A stretch of 49,658 nt of DNA from NCBI GenBank assembly GCA_036392935.1, contig DASVWZ010000253.1, positions 1 to 49,658 on the forward strand, written 5' to 3'. Below the pieces are notes generated by a model that ran no database searches, had not been told where the DNA came from, and saw only the letters and a program-made list of their open reading frames with translations. Source of the DNA: DASVWZ01 sp036392935 (GTDB taxonomy: Bacteria > Acidobacteriota > Terriglobia > Terriglobales > Acidobacteriaceae). The stretch's first letter is position 1, and each line of letters begins with the position of its first letter. This document shows, piece after piece, positions 38,749 through 48,118 of the stretch. A program made the position numbers and the translations under genes.

Positions 38749-41496
38749 ATGGCGCTGACTCCCGGAACAAAACTCGGCCCCTACGAAATCCTTTCCCCGC
38801 TCGGCGCCGGCGGTATGGGCGAAGTCTACCGTGCTCGCGACACCCGCCTCGATCGTGATGTCGCCATCAAAGTCCTGCCCGCGCATCTCTCCTCCGATCC
38901 CGATCTCCGCCAGCGCATGGAGCGCGAAGCCAAAGCCATTTCCGCGCTGAATCACCCTCACATCTGCACCTTGCATGATGTCGGCTCGCAAAACGGCGTC
39001 GACTTTCTCGTCATGGAGCACCTAGAGGGCGAAACCCTCGCCGACCGCCTCAAACGCGGCCCGCTCCCGCTCCAAGAAGCATTAAAGATCGGCCGGGAAA
39101 TCGCTGAAGCCCTCGAAAAAGCCCACCGCCGCGGCATCGTCCACCGCGATCTCAAACCCGGCAACATTATGCTCACCAAAAATGGCCCCAAGCTCATGGA
39201 TTTCGGCTTAGCCAAACCCTCGCCCGGCGTGAACTCGCGGTCCGACGCGAGCCCGTCGACCCCAAACACTCCCACCATGAGCGTCGCCGCTTTGACCGCT
39301 GCGTCTTCTCCTCTAACGCAAAAAGGTATGGTGGTCGGAACCTTTCAGTACATGGCGCCTGAGGTCTTGCAGGGATCCGAAGCCGACGCCCGCTCCGACA
39401 TTTTCAGTTTCGGCTGCGTGCTCTTCGAAATGCTCACCGCTCGCCGCGCCTTCGAAGGAAAATCGCAGTTCAGCGTTCTCGGCGCAATCCTCGACCAGGA
39501 GCCCGATCGCATCTCGACCGTCCTTCCCAACTCGCCTCCACGATTAGACGAAACCGTGCGCCTCTGTCTCGCCAAAACTCCCGACCAGCGCTACGGTTGC
39601 ATGCACGACGTTCAGCTTCAACTCGAAGCGTTGGCCGACGCGCCCAAAGCCCCAATCCCGCAACTATCGCAGCCCGCACCCAAACCCTCGCGCCTCCCAT
39701 GGCTCATCGCAGCACTTGCAGCGCTTCTTGCAATCGCCATTGCCTCAGCCTACTTCTTGCAATCATCGCGGCCCGCCCAGGTCATACGCTCTTCCATTCT
39801 CCCGCCTGAAGACACCTCATTCGTGACCATGGTGCCGAACTCCGGTCCGCCCGTGCTCTCGCCCGATGGCTCCCGTCTCGCCTTCACCGCCCGCGACGAC
39901 AAAAGCAAAGTCTTGTTGTACGTCCGCTCCCTGGCCTCCCTCGCCGCGCATCCTCTGCCTGGCACCGACGACGCCATCTATCCCTTTTGGTCGCCGGACA
40001 GCCGTCAGATTGCCTTCTTCGCGAACGGCAAATTAAAAAAGATCAACGCCGATGGTGGCCCGCCGCAAGACATCTGCGACAGCCTCAGCGGCCGAGGTGG
40101 CACGTGGAGCAAGGACGGCGTCATCGTCTTCACCCCATCTTCCAACCACGCTTTATTCAGCGTCCCGGCCGCCGGCGGCACACCCCAACCCGCCTCGCAT
40201 CTCGATCCCGACAAGGGCGAGAACAGTCACCGCTGGCCCTGGTTCCTGCCCGACGGCAAACACTTTCTCTATTGGTCGCGAACCTCCCATCAAGGCGAGT
40301 CTTCCGTGCTCTACATCGGCGAACTCGGATCGCTAAAAGCCAAACTCCTCACCAAAAGCGAAACCATGGCCGAATACGCCTCCGGCCAACTTCTATCCCT
40401 CCGCGGACAAACCTTGATGGCCCAGCCCTTCAACCCCTCACGCATGGAACTCAGCGGCGAGCCTCAGCCCATCGCCGAGCACATCGCCGTAAACGGATCG
40501 AGCATCCGTGCCATGTTCTCGGTCTCGGACACGGGCACGCTGGTCTTCCAACCCGGTGACGATTCCACTGGCTGGAACCTCATCTGGTCTGCCCGCGACG
40601 GGAAGCCGATGGAAACCGCCGCCCAGGCCTCTCGCTACATGGGACCATCGCTCTCGCCCGACGACGCTCGTCTCGCCGTCACCATCTTCGTCGGCAGTCA
40701 GGGCATCGCCGACCTTTGGATTTTCGACCTCGCCCGCGACACTCGCACCCGCGTGACCTTCGGAAGAGGTGTCACCAATGGCACCATCAATGCCAACGTC
40801 GGCGAGGCCATTTGGAGCCCCGACGGCAAGACCATCTATTACACATCTATTTCAAAAGGAACTTTCCAGATCTACGCCAAGTCCGCAGACGGCAGCGGCG
40901 CCGAGCGCCTCGTCCTCGAAGACGCCGATGCCGGCCTCTATCCCAGCAGCATCTCATCCGATGGCCGTTACTTGATCTACGTAAGACGCCCGAACCAGGG
41001 TGAACCCGGCAGTCACATCTGGGCGCTTCCCTTAACGGACGCTGCCAAGGCAAACAACGCAAAGCCGTTTCCTGTCATTCAAGACGCCGACGACGAGAGA
41101 TCTCCCACTCTCTCTGCCGACGGAAGATGGCTCGCCTACCAGAGCAACGAGTCAGGCCGGCCCGAAATTTACATTACCGCCTTCCCCGCTGCTGGCGCTA
41201 AATGGCAGGTTTCCAGCAACGGCGGGACCACCCCGAAATGGCGCCGCGACGGCAAAGAACTCTTCTTCCTTGACCCCCAGGACAATATCGTCGCCGTCGA
41301 TGTAAACCCATCCCCCAACGCCGTGAAGCTCGGCGCGCCTCACACTTTATTTCAGACGCTTGGAATCCAGCGTGACTTCGGCCCTTACGACGTCAGTGCC
41401 GACGGCAAAAAATTTCTCATCAACAGCGGCAACGTGAAGGCCGGCACCGAGCCTCTCACCCTCGTTCAAAACTGGCCCTCCGAGCTAAAGAAATAA
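38749..41496 (+). CDS. Receptor-type Ser/Thr kinase with PD40 beta-propeller (kinase 3)
   Basis: This 915-residue protein has the same domain order as kinase 1, and its kinase domain is closely similar to it. The Gly loop GAGGMG is at 19-24, K41 in VAIKVLPAHL, HRD at 132-134 (IVHRDLKPGN), DFG at 151-153, and the activation segment ends MAPEVLQG. One helix lies at about 316-336. The extracellular half has PD40 blades (SPDGSRLAFTA, SPDSRQIAFF, SPDGKTIYYT, SADGRWLAYQSNESG) ending, as in kinase 1, with AKWQVSSNGGTTPKWRRDGKELFFL. The pair 1/3 is probably a duplication, kept apart by kinase 2 and several minus-strand genes. It begins 45 bases after kinase 2. Confidence 0.9.
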   Translation: MALTPGTKLGPYEILSPLGAGGMGEVYRARDTRLDRDVAIKVLPAHLSSDPDLRQRMEREAKAISALNHPHICTLHDVGSQNGVDFLVMEHLEGETLADRLKRGPLPLQEALKIGREIAEALEKAHRRGIVHRDLKPGNIMLTKNGPKLMDFGLAKPSPGVNSRSDASPSTPNTPTMSVAALTAASSPLTQKGMVVGTFQYMAPEVLQGSEADARSDIFSFGCVLFEMLTARRAFEGKSQFSVLGAILDQEPDRISTVLPNSPPRLDETVRLCLAKTPDQRYGCMHDVQLQLEALADAPKAPIPQLSQPAPKPSRLPWLIAALAALLAIAIASAYFLQSSRPAQVIRSSILPPEDTSFVTMVPNSGPPVLSPDGSRLAFTARDDKSKVLLYVRSLASLAAHPLPGTDDAIYPFWSPDSRQIAFFANGKLKKINADGGPPQDICDSLSGRGGTWSKDGVIVFTPSSNHALFSVPAAGGTPQPASHLDPDKGENSHRWPWFLPDGKHFLYWSRTSHQGESSVLYIGELGSLKAKLLTKSETMAEYASGQLLSLRGQTLMAQPFNPSRMELSGEPQPIAEHIAVNGSSIRAMFSVSDTGTLVFQPGDDSTGWNLIWSARDGKPMETAAQASRYMGPSLSPDDARLAVTIFVGSQGIADLWIFDLARDTRTRVTFGRGVTNGTINANVGEAIWSPDGKTIYYTSISKGTFQIYAKSADGSGAERLVLEDADAGLYPSSISSDGRYLIYVRRPNQGEPGSHIWALPLTDAAKANNAKPFPVIQDADDERSPTLSADGRWLAYQSNESGRPEIYITAFPAAGAKWQVSSNGGTTPKWRRDGKELFFLDPQDNIVAVDVNPSPNAVKLGAPHTLFQTLGIQRDFGPYDVSADGKKFLINSGNVKAGTEPLTLVQNWPSELKK

Positions 41497-41571
41497 ACGG
41501 AAACATTAGCGCGGCTGCCCCACCCATGTTCTTTGCCACAGGGTGAGTGACGGAATGCCACAACTTCAGCC

Positions 41572-42120
41572 ATGCCGTACCCTTCCCCCAAGATAATCAT
41601 TCCGGATGGCTTTAGCCGTGAGGAATCTCTTGTCTTCGAAACAGATCACACCGCGCCCGATCTCGTCCCCGGACTTTCGCTCACTCCTCCCGGCGGCCGG
41701 ACCATCAGCCAGCGGATCAATCCTGCGGCCTTTGCCATGCCGGCTCCCGGAACCTTCGGGGATGCGCCGCGCGATGTTGCTCGCGGGCCCGGCGCTTGGC
41801 AAATCGATGTGGCGTTGGGCAAGCATATTCCCTTGACCGAGCGCCTGCAGATGGGATTCCGCGCCGAATGCTTCAACATCTTCAATCACCCACAATACGG
41901 ATTGCCGCAGGCCACCTTCGGCGTCGCGGGCTTCGGCAGCATCATTCAGACGGTCAACACCACCACCCCAGTCAGCCCGGTCGGCAGCGGCACTCCCCGC
42001 GAGATGCAGTTCGCACCTGCGCTTCAGTTTCTGATCGCCGGTGAAAAACCGAATACAACCACGGCCACGGCATCCTGTGACTCAAGCCCGCCCACTCCCC
42101 TCATCCGTGATAACTTCTAA
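41572..42120 (+). pseudogene. C-terminal remnant of a TonB-dependent receptor-like protein
   Basis: The frame encodes 182 residues. Residues 45-160 match the C-terminal barrel end of the very large Acidobacteria carboxypeptidase-regulatory-like TonB-dependent receptors: RINPAAFAMPAPGTFGDAPRDVARGPG, QIDVALGKHIPLTERLQMGFRAECFNIFNHPQYG, then GTPREMQFAPALQFLIAG. Complete members are about 1000 residues or more, so most of the gene is missing. There is no signal peptide, plug domain or ribosome binding site, and the last 25 residues (EKPNTTTATASCDSSPPTPL) go beyond the usual end. The residues before 45 do not resemble the barrel. This is best read as a decayed remnant, though the frame is still intact. 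Confidence 0.65.
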
Positions 42121-42128
42121 TTATCCCG

Positions 42129-42884
42129 ATGGAGCCTCCTGGCTACAGCATCGTCTTGCCCGCCTATAACGAAGCGGAGCGCATTGAGGAGAGCCTCGAG
42201 AAAATCCTGCGCTTTGCCGCGCGGCACCGTCGAAATTTCGAAATCATCGTCGTCAACGACGGCTCGACCGACGCCACCGCCGAAATCGTCACCAGGTATT
42301 CCGCGCAGCACGCCATGGTAAAGCTCGTCGAAAATCCCGGCAACCGTGGCAAGGGATTCAGCGTGCGCAACGGCATGCTGCACGCCCGCGGAGACGTTCT
42401 GCTCTTCAGTGACGCCGACTTGTCCTCGCCCATCGAAGAGTCTGAAAAACTCTTCGGCGCCATCGCCGCCGGCGCCGATGTGGCCATCGGCTCGCGCTGG
42501 CTGCGCACGGAGTTGCAGGTGAAGCCGCAGCCGCTTTATCGGCGCTTGCTGGGTCGGCTGTTCAACTTCGCCCTGCGAATGGTTTTAGGGCTGAACTACA
42601 AAGACACACAGTGCGGCTTCAAAGCCTTTCGTCGGTCGGCCGCCGAGCAGATATTTCCCCGCCAGGCGATCGAACGCTGGGGTTTCGATCCAGAATTACT
42701 CTATCTGGCTCAGCGCGCGGGATTGCGCATCGAGGAAGTGCCGGTTCTCTGGGCGCATCGCGAAGGCACGCGCATTCATCCCTGGCGCGACGGCTTCCAC
42801 ATGTTTCTGGAGCTGTTCAAGATTCGCTGGAACGCGATCAGCGGCAGATACCGCAATCCGCACGCGGTTTCTCAGCTCTCATAA
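42129..42884 (+). CDS. Family 2 glycosyltransferase (dolichyl-phosphate glucosyltransferase-like)
   Basis: This is a 251-residue cytoplasmic-face glycosyltransferase. The GT-A fold shows VLPAYNEAERIEESL (9-23), the nucleotide-sugar motif VNDGSTD (42-48), the metal-binding SDADLS (94-99), and the acceptor block NFALRMVLGLNYKDTQCGFKAFRR, as in ALG5/DPM1-type enzymes that load glucose or mannose on a polyprenyl phosphate carrier. There is no membrane segment after the catalytic domain. The ATG at 42129 gives the usual N-terminus. It lies eight bases after the receptor remnant and is followed on the other strand by the zinc-ribbon gene. The sugar and lipid are unknown. Confidence 0.92.
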   Translation: MEPPGYSIVLPAYNEAERIEESLEKILRFAARHRRNFEIIVVNDGSTDATAEIVTRYSAQHAMVKLVENPGNRGKGFSVRNGMLHARGDVLLFSDADLSSPIEESEKLFGAIAAGADVAIGSRWLRTELQVKPQPLYRRLLGRLFNFALRMVLGLNYKDTQCGFKAFRRSAAEQIFPRQAIERWGFDPELLYLAQRAGLRIEEVPVLWAHREGTRIHPWRDGFHMFLELFKIRWNAISGRYRNPHAVSQLS

Positions 42885-42937
42885 TTTGCCAATCAAAATT
42901 TGGGCGATCAGCGTCCGTCGCTCGCTGGCCGTTTGGC

Positions 42938-43186
42938 TTACACCGCGGCGGCAGCTTTAGCACAAGTCTCCGGATGCACCAATGTTCCGTCTTTCTGCAA
43001 AGCCAGCCCTTTGGAAGAACACTCTCCGCACAGCCAAAGGAATTTGGTCCGTCGCAGCGGCGAGAGCTCATCGCGGTTCGCTGCATTCTTGGTTGTTAAA
43101 GCCCTGTTCTCCACGCGGATCAACCTTCCCGCGCGCATGTGACGGAAAGGCGCGGAGCAATCGGGATTGGCACACTTCGAGATCAT
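42938..43186 (-). CDS. Small zinc-ribbon protein
   Basis: This is an 82-residue protein starting at the ATG at 43186 (MISKCANPDCSAPFRHMRAG). The four-cysteine pair CANPDC and CGECSS form a probable zinc site, with the typical FLWLC before the second pair. The order CANPDCSAPFR..GRL..., LWLCGECSSKG, matches a family common in Acidobacteria but without a function. An in-frame ATG at 43240 would extend it by 18 residues; I prefer 43186 because the family usually starts at MxxKC. It is the last gene of the minus-strand run from thiE. Confidence 0.7.
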   Translation of the reverse strand: MISKCANPDCSAPFRHMRAGRLIRVENRALTTKNAANRDELSPLRRTKFLWLCGECSSKGLALQKDGTLVHPETCAKAAAAV

Positions 43187-43295
43187 AGATTGAAACTGAT
43201 TTTGACTCTTGGCTTGCTTTTGTCCCAGGCGGGGCGACATCTCAATCTATCCCGGCGCGCAACTGATCGGCCAGATTACAGGAGTACGTATGAAT

Positions 43296-44867
43296 TCACC
43301 ATCCGGTAATCTGTTGCGCCACTTCGTTGGCCGACTTGCAGCATCGGCGAAACGCTTCCGGCAGTCCGCTGAGAAGATCGGTCGCAATCAGCGAATGTTC
43401 TCCTTGAGTTTCGCAGGCAACATCGCCGGCCAGACCATGCAAATGGACCGCAGCCAGAACTGCTTCGAATATCCGGCCAGGATTTTGCGCCACCAATCCC
43501 GCAGTCATGCCAGTCAGGATGTCGCCTGTACCGCCAGTGGCCATGCCCGGATTTCCCGTCGTGTTCACCCACACTTCGCCGTCCAAATTCGCCACCAGCG
43601 TGCGATGCCCTTTTAGCACCACGATCACATGATGCTCGCGCGCAAACGTTCGGGCCACATTGATGCGATCGCGCTGCACCGCCGGAATCGTCGATCCGAT
43701 CAGCCGCGCCATTTCGCCCGGATGCGGCGTAATCACCACCGGACGCGCCTTGCCGCTGAGTTCATCTTTATGGCCGTCGAACGCATTCAGCCCGTCGGCG
43801 TCGAGCACAATCGGCGGTTTGCTGCGCCGCACCACTTCGCGAACGAACTGAGCAGTTTCATCCGCACGCGAAACACCCGGACCAATCGCGAGAACGGTTT
43901 TACCCTCCGCGAGCGCACTCACACGCGCTAGCGCATGCAGCGAAATGCTGCCTTCCGCTGTCTCATCCAGCGGCTCAGTCATCACTTCGGGATGGAAATT
44001 CGCAACCGTCGGCAGAATCGACTTCGGCGCGGCAACCGTCGAGAGCCCCGCTCCGGCGCGCAGCACCGAAATGCCCGCCATCGCAGCAGCGCCCGCTTTG
44101 CCAACCGACCCGCCGACAACCAGCACATGTCCGAAACTGCCTTTGTTGGAATCCCGCGCTCGCGGACCGATCAACGGCGCGATGTCTTGCGGGGTAATAA
44201 GATTCAGCTGAAGCGAAGACGTGATCGCCTCATCCGGCGACCCGATCGGCGCGATCACCGTCGGACCTTCCGTCAGTCCGCCAAACACATGCGCAGGACG
44301 CGGCGCGGTGAAAGTCACAACGGCATCAGCTCGAGCGATCGATCCACTTTGCCCGCCGATCACGTCGGCGTCCGCTCCCGACGGAATGTCAACCGCCACA
44401 ACCGGCGCCGTGCTCGCGTTGATGGCATGAATCGCCGCCGCGTAAAGACCGCTGACCGGGGGCCGAAATCCCGTGCCAAGAATCGCATCGATGAGAAGCT
44501 CAGACCGCAGAACTCCACGCGCCGCATCGGCTCTTAACTCATCCTCCGATTTGGCAATGATCGGCTGAATCCCAAGCTTGCCGAACATTTCCGCCGCGTC
44601 ACCCCGCAGCTCGGCCGGATCGGCGAGCAAAAGGATTTGGACATCTTTACCAGACTCACGAAGTTTGCTGGTTGCAACGAATCCATCGCCACCGTTATTG
44701 CCTTTGCCGCAGACAACGCCGATGCGTTTGACACCCGGAAAACGTGATGACACAAAACCCGCGACCGCCGCACCGGCGTTTTCCATCAGCGTCAGCGATG
44801 GCAGGCCAAACTTCTGGCTGGTAACGCGATCAATCTCGCGCATCTCGGAGGCAGTAACGATTTTCAT
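43296..44867 (-). CDS. nnr: Bifunctional NAD(P)H-hydrate repair enzyme
   Basis: This is a 523-residue protein with two domains. Residues of about 1-215 are the YjeF-N epimerase (NnrE), with MENAGAAVAGFV and CGKGNNGGDGFVATSKL. Residues of about 235-515 are the ADP/ATP-dependent dehydratase (NnrD), with SFGHVLVVGGSVGKAGAAAMAG, VLDADGLNAFDGH, VITPHPGEMARLIG and GNPGMATGGTGDILTGMTAGL. The enzyme restores damaged NAD(P)H hydrates. Both active sites look complete. The start is the ATG at 44867. It follows two APC permeases with a 76-base gap and shares the strand with thiE, so cotranscription is possible. Confidence 0.95.
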   Translation of the reverse strand: MKIVTASEMREIDRVTSQKFGLPSLTLMENAGAAVAGFVSSRFPGVKRIGVVCGKGNNGGDGFVATSKLRESGKDVQILLLADPAELRGDAAEMFGKLGIQPIIAKSEDELRADAARGVLRSELLIDAILGTGFRPPVSGLYAAAIHAINASTAPVVAVDIPSGADADVIGGQSGSIARADAVVTFTAPRPAHVFGGLTEGPTVIAPIGSPDEAITSSLQLNLITPQDIAPLIGPRARDSNKGSFGHVLVVGGSVGKAGAAAMAGISVLRAGAGLSTVAAPKSILPTVANFHPEVMTEPLDETAEGSISLHALARVSALAEGKTVLAIGPGVSRADETAQFVREVVRRSKPPIVLDADGLNAFDGHKDELSGKARPVVITPHPGEMARLIGSTIPAVQRDRINVARTFAREHHVIVVLKGHRTLVANLDGEVWVNTTGNPGMATGGTGDILTGMTAGLVAQNPGRIFEAVLAAVHLHGLAGDVACETQGEHSLIATDLLSGLPEAFRRCCKSANEVAQQITGW

Positions 44868-44943
44868 GGGAGCGCCGCAGCCTCAGATTACCGCATTGAA
44901 GCTGCGGTTGAAATGACGTAGGACGGAGTACGAATGACCGCCG

Positions 44944-46461
44944 CTAATCTGCCATCGACGGCGCGCCCGCGGAAGACGGCTCCGCCCGGTTCATCGCCTG
45001 CACTTTGCTGTGTTTGCGCCCGTATGTGAAGTAGATGCATAGACCAATAATCAGCCACACAATCAGCCGCATCCAGTTGGTCCAACCCAGGCCGTAGATC
45101 ATTGCGCTGCAAACCACGACGCCCGCCGTGCAGACGAACGGAACCGCAGGTACCTTGAAGGCTCGCTGCAAGTCCGGACGCCGCACCCGGAGAATCCAGA
45201 CACCGATACAAACCAGCACGAACGCAAACAGCGTCCCAATGCTCGTCATCTCGCCGACAATGTCTTCCGGCAGAAACGCCGCAAACAACGAGGTAAACAC
45301 AAAGAACAGCATGTTCGACTTGTAAGGCGTGCGATACTTCGGATGAACTTCCGAGAAGACTTTCGGCACCAGCCCGTCACAACTCATCGAGTAGAAAACC
45401 CGCGACTGCCCCAGCAACATGACCAGGATCACCGACGAGAATCCGGCCAGAATCGCCACGGTCACAGACTTCGACAGCCATTCATAGCCGTGCATGTATT
45501 TCGTAATGGCAAATGCCACCGACGCTTCCCGGCCCGTCGACCGGAAATCTTCCACCGTGGCCACGCCGCTCAGGACATAAGAGAACAGCACATAAAGTAC
45601 GGTGCAGATCACCAGCGAACCCAGAATCCCGATCGGCATATCGCGCTTCGGGTTCTTCGCCTCCTGCGCCGCCGTCGAGACCGCGTCGAAGCCGATATAC
45701 GCAAAGAAGACAACGCCCGCCGCTCCCAGAATGCCCAGCCATCCGCCGAAGTGGTGCGATATTCCTTGCGGCGTAACATACATCGATGGAGGCGGAATGA
45801 GTGGCGTGTGATTCGCCGGGTTGATGAATCCCCACCCGATCACAATCACCAGAACCACAATCGCGAGCTTGATGATCACGATGATCCCATTCACCAGCGC
45901 AGATTCTTTCGTGCCCTTGATCAGCAGAGCCGAAAGCAACGCCAGAATCGCAACCGCCGGAACGTTAATAATCCCTCGAATTCCGGTCTCCGCCTGCACT
46001 TGCAGCGGAGAATGTATCCATTGATATGGGATTGGTATGCCAAACCAGCCGAGCACCCGGTTGAAGAATTCACTCCATCCGATCGCCACCGTCGCTGCAC
46101 CCACCGCGTATTCCAACACCAGATCCCATCCAATGATCCACGCGACCAGCTCGCCCATCGTCGCGTAGGAATAGGTGTACGCGCTCCCGGCAACTGGGAT
46201 CATCGACGAGAATTCCGCATAGCAAAGCCCCGCGAACGCGCAGCCAAACCCGGCGACAATGAATGCCAAAGTCACTGACGGTCCCGAACGGTCCGCAATC
46301 GCCGCCGCAGTCCGTACGAACAAGCCCGCGCCGATAATCGCCCCAATCCCCAGCATGATCAGGCTGATCGGGCCGAGCGTCCGTTTCAGGCTATGTTCGC
46401 CTGTCTCGTTGGCTTCCTGCATCAGAAGGTTCAGCGGCTTGGTCGCCGTTAACTTTGCCAT
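44944..46461 (-). CDS. APC-family amino acid permease (cationic amino acid type)
   Basis: This is a 505-residue membrane transporter with about 12 helices. It starts KRTLGPISLIMLGIGAIIGAGLFVRTA (the APC first-helix signature G-x-I-I-G-x-G), followed by SGPSVTLAFIVAGFGCAFAGLCYAEFSSMIPVAGSAYTY. GFDAVSTAAQEAKNPKRDMPIGI, with its acidic EA-x-N-P motif, places it with the CAT/YfnA-like group for amino acid uptake. Substrate unknown. The ATG at 46461 lies 12 bases after the stop of another APC permease, so the two probably share a transcript. Confidence 0.9.
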   Translation of the reverse strand: MAKLTATKPLNLLMQEANETGEHSLKRTLGPISLIMLGIGAIIGAGLFVRTAAAIADRSGPSVTLAFIVAGFGCAFAGLCYAEFSSMIPVAGSAYTYSYATMGELVAWIIGWDLVLEYAVGAATVAIGWSEFFNRVLGWFGIPIPYQWIHSPLQVQAETGIRGIINVPAVAILALLSALLIKGTKESALVNGIIVIIKLAIVVLVIVIGWGFINPANHTPLIPPPSMYVTPQGISHHFGGWLGILGAAGVVFFAYIGFDAVSTAAQEAKNPKRDMPIGILGSLVICTVLYVLFSYVLSGVATVEDFRSTGREASVAFAITKYMHGYEWLSKSVTVAILAGFSSVILVMLLGQSRVFYSMSCDGLVPKVFSEVHPKYRTPYKSNMLFFVFTSLFAAFLPEDIVGEMTSIGTLFAFVLVCIGVWILRVRRPDLQRAFKVPAVPFVCTAGVVVCSAMIYGLGWTNWMRLIVWLIIGLCIYFTYGRKHSKVQAMNRAEPSSAGAPSMAD

Positions 46462-46473
46462 GAATGCTCCCTT

Positions 46474-48039
46474 TTACTGTGGAATCGGCTGCGATTCCCG
46501 CCGTCCCCGCAATTGCCAGCCGTAATATACCGGAATCCCCACAAGTACGATGCACAGCCCCGGCCACGTGTATTGCGGCTTGTAGCGTAATAGTACGACA
46601 TCGATGAATAAAGCCATCAGAATATAAATTGCCGGCAGAATCGGATAGCCAATCGCCTTGTATGGCCGTTCGGCTTGGGGATGCGTGCGACGCAACACAA
46701 ACAGCCCGCCGATCGTGAGCATATAGAAAAGCAGTGCCGCGAAAATAATGTAATCGAGCAGTTGACCGTAGCTGCCGGAAACGCATAGTACGCAAGTCCA
46801 GATCATCTGCACCATCAGCGAAACCGCCGGGGTTTTATACTTCGGATCAAGCTCGGCGACTTTGCGAAAGAACAATCCATCCTTCGCCATCGCATAATAG
46901 ACTCTCGCGCCCGCCAGAATAAGGCCGTTATTGCAGCCGAACGAAGAAAGCATGATCGCCGCAGCCATCAGATAGCCGCCGGCCGATCCGAACATCTGCG
47001 TCAGCACCGCGGTTGCCACCCGATCTTCGGTCGCGTATTTGATGCCGCGCTCAAGAATCGTCGCGCCGTTCTTCAATCCATCCAGGGGAAGCATATTCAG
47101 GTAAACGAAGTTGCAGCCCACATAAAGCGAGATAACCACGAGCGTGCCGAGGGCGAGCGAAAGCGGCAGATTGCGGCTGGGATTCTTCACTTCCCCTGCC
47201 GTAAATGTCACGTTGTTCCACGCATCGGCTGAAAACAACGATCCCACTTGCGCCACGGCCAGCACAGTCAGCGTGCTCACCAGAACTCCGCCGCCAATAT
47301 CGTGCTGCGCCCAGAGTTCCGCATTCCGCCAGAAGTTTCCCTGAAAATTTGCCGCCAGCGCTGTGGCATTTCGCCCCAGAAATATCCCAAAGAAAACCAA
47401 ACCTAGCAGCGCCGAAACTTTCGCCGTCGTAAAAACATTCTGGATGATTGCCCCGGTCTTGATCCCGAACACATTGATGACAGAAAGAAAGATGACCACC
47501 AGAATCGCCGTCAGATTCTGCGTGTTAAGCCCAACCTCCATGTTGCCCAGGGTCATTGGCCCGATATGAATTGGCGGGACCTTCCAGAAATGCAGGATCC
47601 AGTTCGACGACGAAACCGCCGGAAAGAAAACGCCGAGAAACTTGCCAAACGCCACGCCCACGGCGGCAATCGTCCCCGTCTGTATGACCATGAACAGCGT
47701 CCAGCCATACAGAAATCCCCACAGCGGGCCCAGCGCTTCCCGCAGATAAATGTATTGCCCGCCCGCGCGAGGCATCATGGCGGCAAGTTCGCCGTAACAC
47801 AGCGCGCCCACAATGGTCATGAACCCTGTAACCGCCCACGCGCCAATCAGCAGCGCCGGAGAATTCACCAGTCGCGCAATGTCGGCCGATACAATAAAAA
47901 TCCCCGACCCGATCATCGATCCCATCACCAGCATGGTCGCGCTGGTCAGCCCCAGGCCTTTCACCAGCTCCTTGTCCTGATGAGAATGAATCTCCCAATC
48001 GCTGGAAGCTTGCGGCTTGGTCGTGGTCTCGATGTTCAA
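46474..48039 (-). CDS. APC-family amino acid permease
   Basis: This is a 521-residue transporter with about 12-13 helices. LVKGLGLTSATMLVMGSMIGSGIFIVSADIARLV is the APC first-helix signature. FSADAWNNVTFTAGEVKNPSRNLPLSLALG is the E-x-K-N-P block of the LAT/APC subgroup, and SLMVQMIWTCVLCVSGSYGQLLDYIIFA follows near the C-terminus. The start is a TTG at 48039 (MNIETTTKPQASSDWE), with GGGG about seven bases upstream. It differs in sequence from the next permease, so the two are not recent duplicates. It lies 79 bases after thiE on the same strand. Its substrate is unknown. Confidence 0.88.
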   Translation of the reverse strand: MNIETTTKPQASSDWEIHSHQDKELVKGLGLTSATMLVMGSMIGSGIFIVSADIARLVNSPALLIGAWAVTGFMTIVGALCYGELAAMMPRAGGQYIYLREALGPLWGFLYGWTLFMVIQTGTIAAVGVAFGKFLGVFFPAVSSSNWILHFWKVPPIHIGPMTLGNMEVGLNTQNLTAILVVIFLSVINVFGIKTGAIIQNVFTTAKVSALLGLVFFGIFLGRNATALAANFQGNFWRNAELWAQHDIGGGVLVSTLTVLAVAQVGSLFSADAWNNVTFTAGEVKNPSRNLPLSLALGTLVVISLYVGCNFVYLNMLPLDGLKNGATILERGIKYATEDRVATAVLTQMFGSAGGYLMAAAIMLSSFGCNNGLILAGARVYYAMAKDGLFFRKVAELDPKYKTPAVSLMVQMIWTCVLCVSGSYGQLLDYIIFAALLFYMLTIGGLFVLRRTHPQAERPYKAIGYPILPAIYILMALFIDVVLLRYKPQYTWPGLCIVLVGIPVYYGWQLRGRRESQPIPQ

Positions 48040-48118
48040 TGGAATGCCCCGGTTTTATCGTCGGCTCGGTGGAAAAGACCTCTGTCCTCGCACGCCCGAA
48101 TCTGCGCCGTCCATGACT

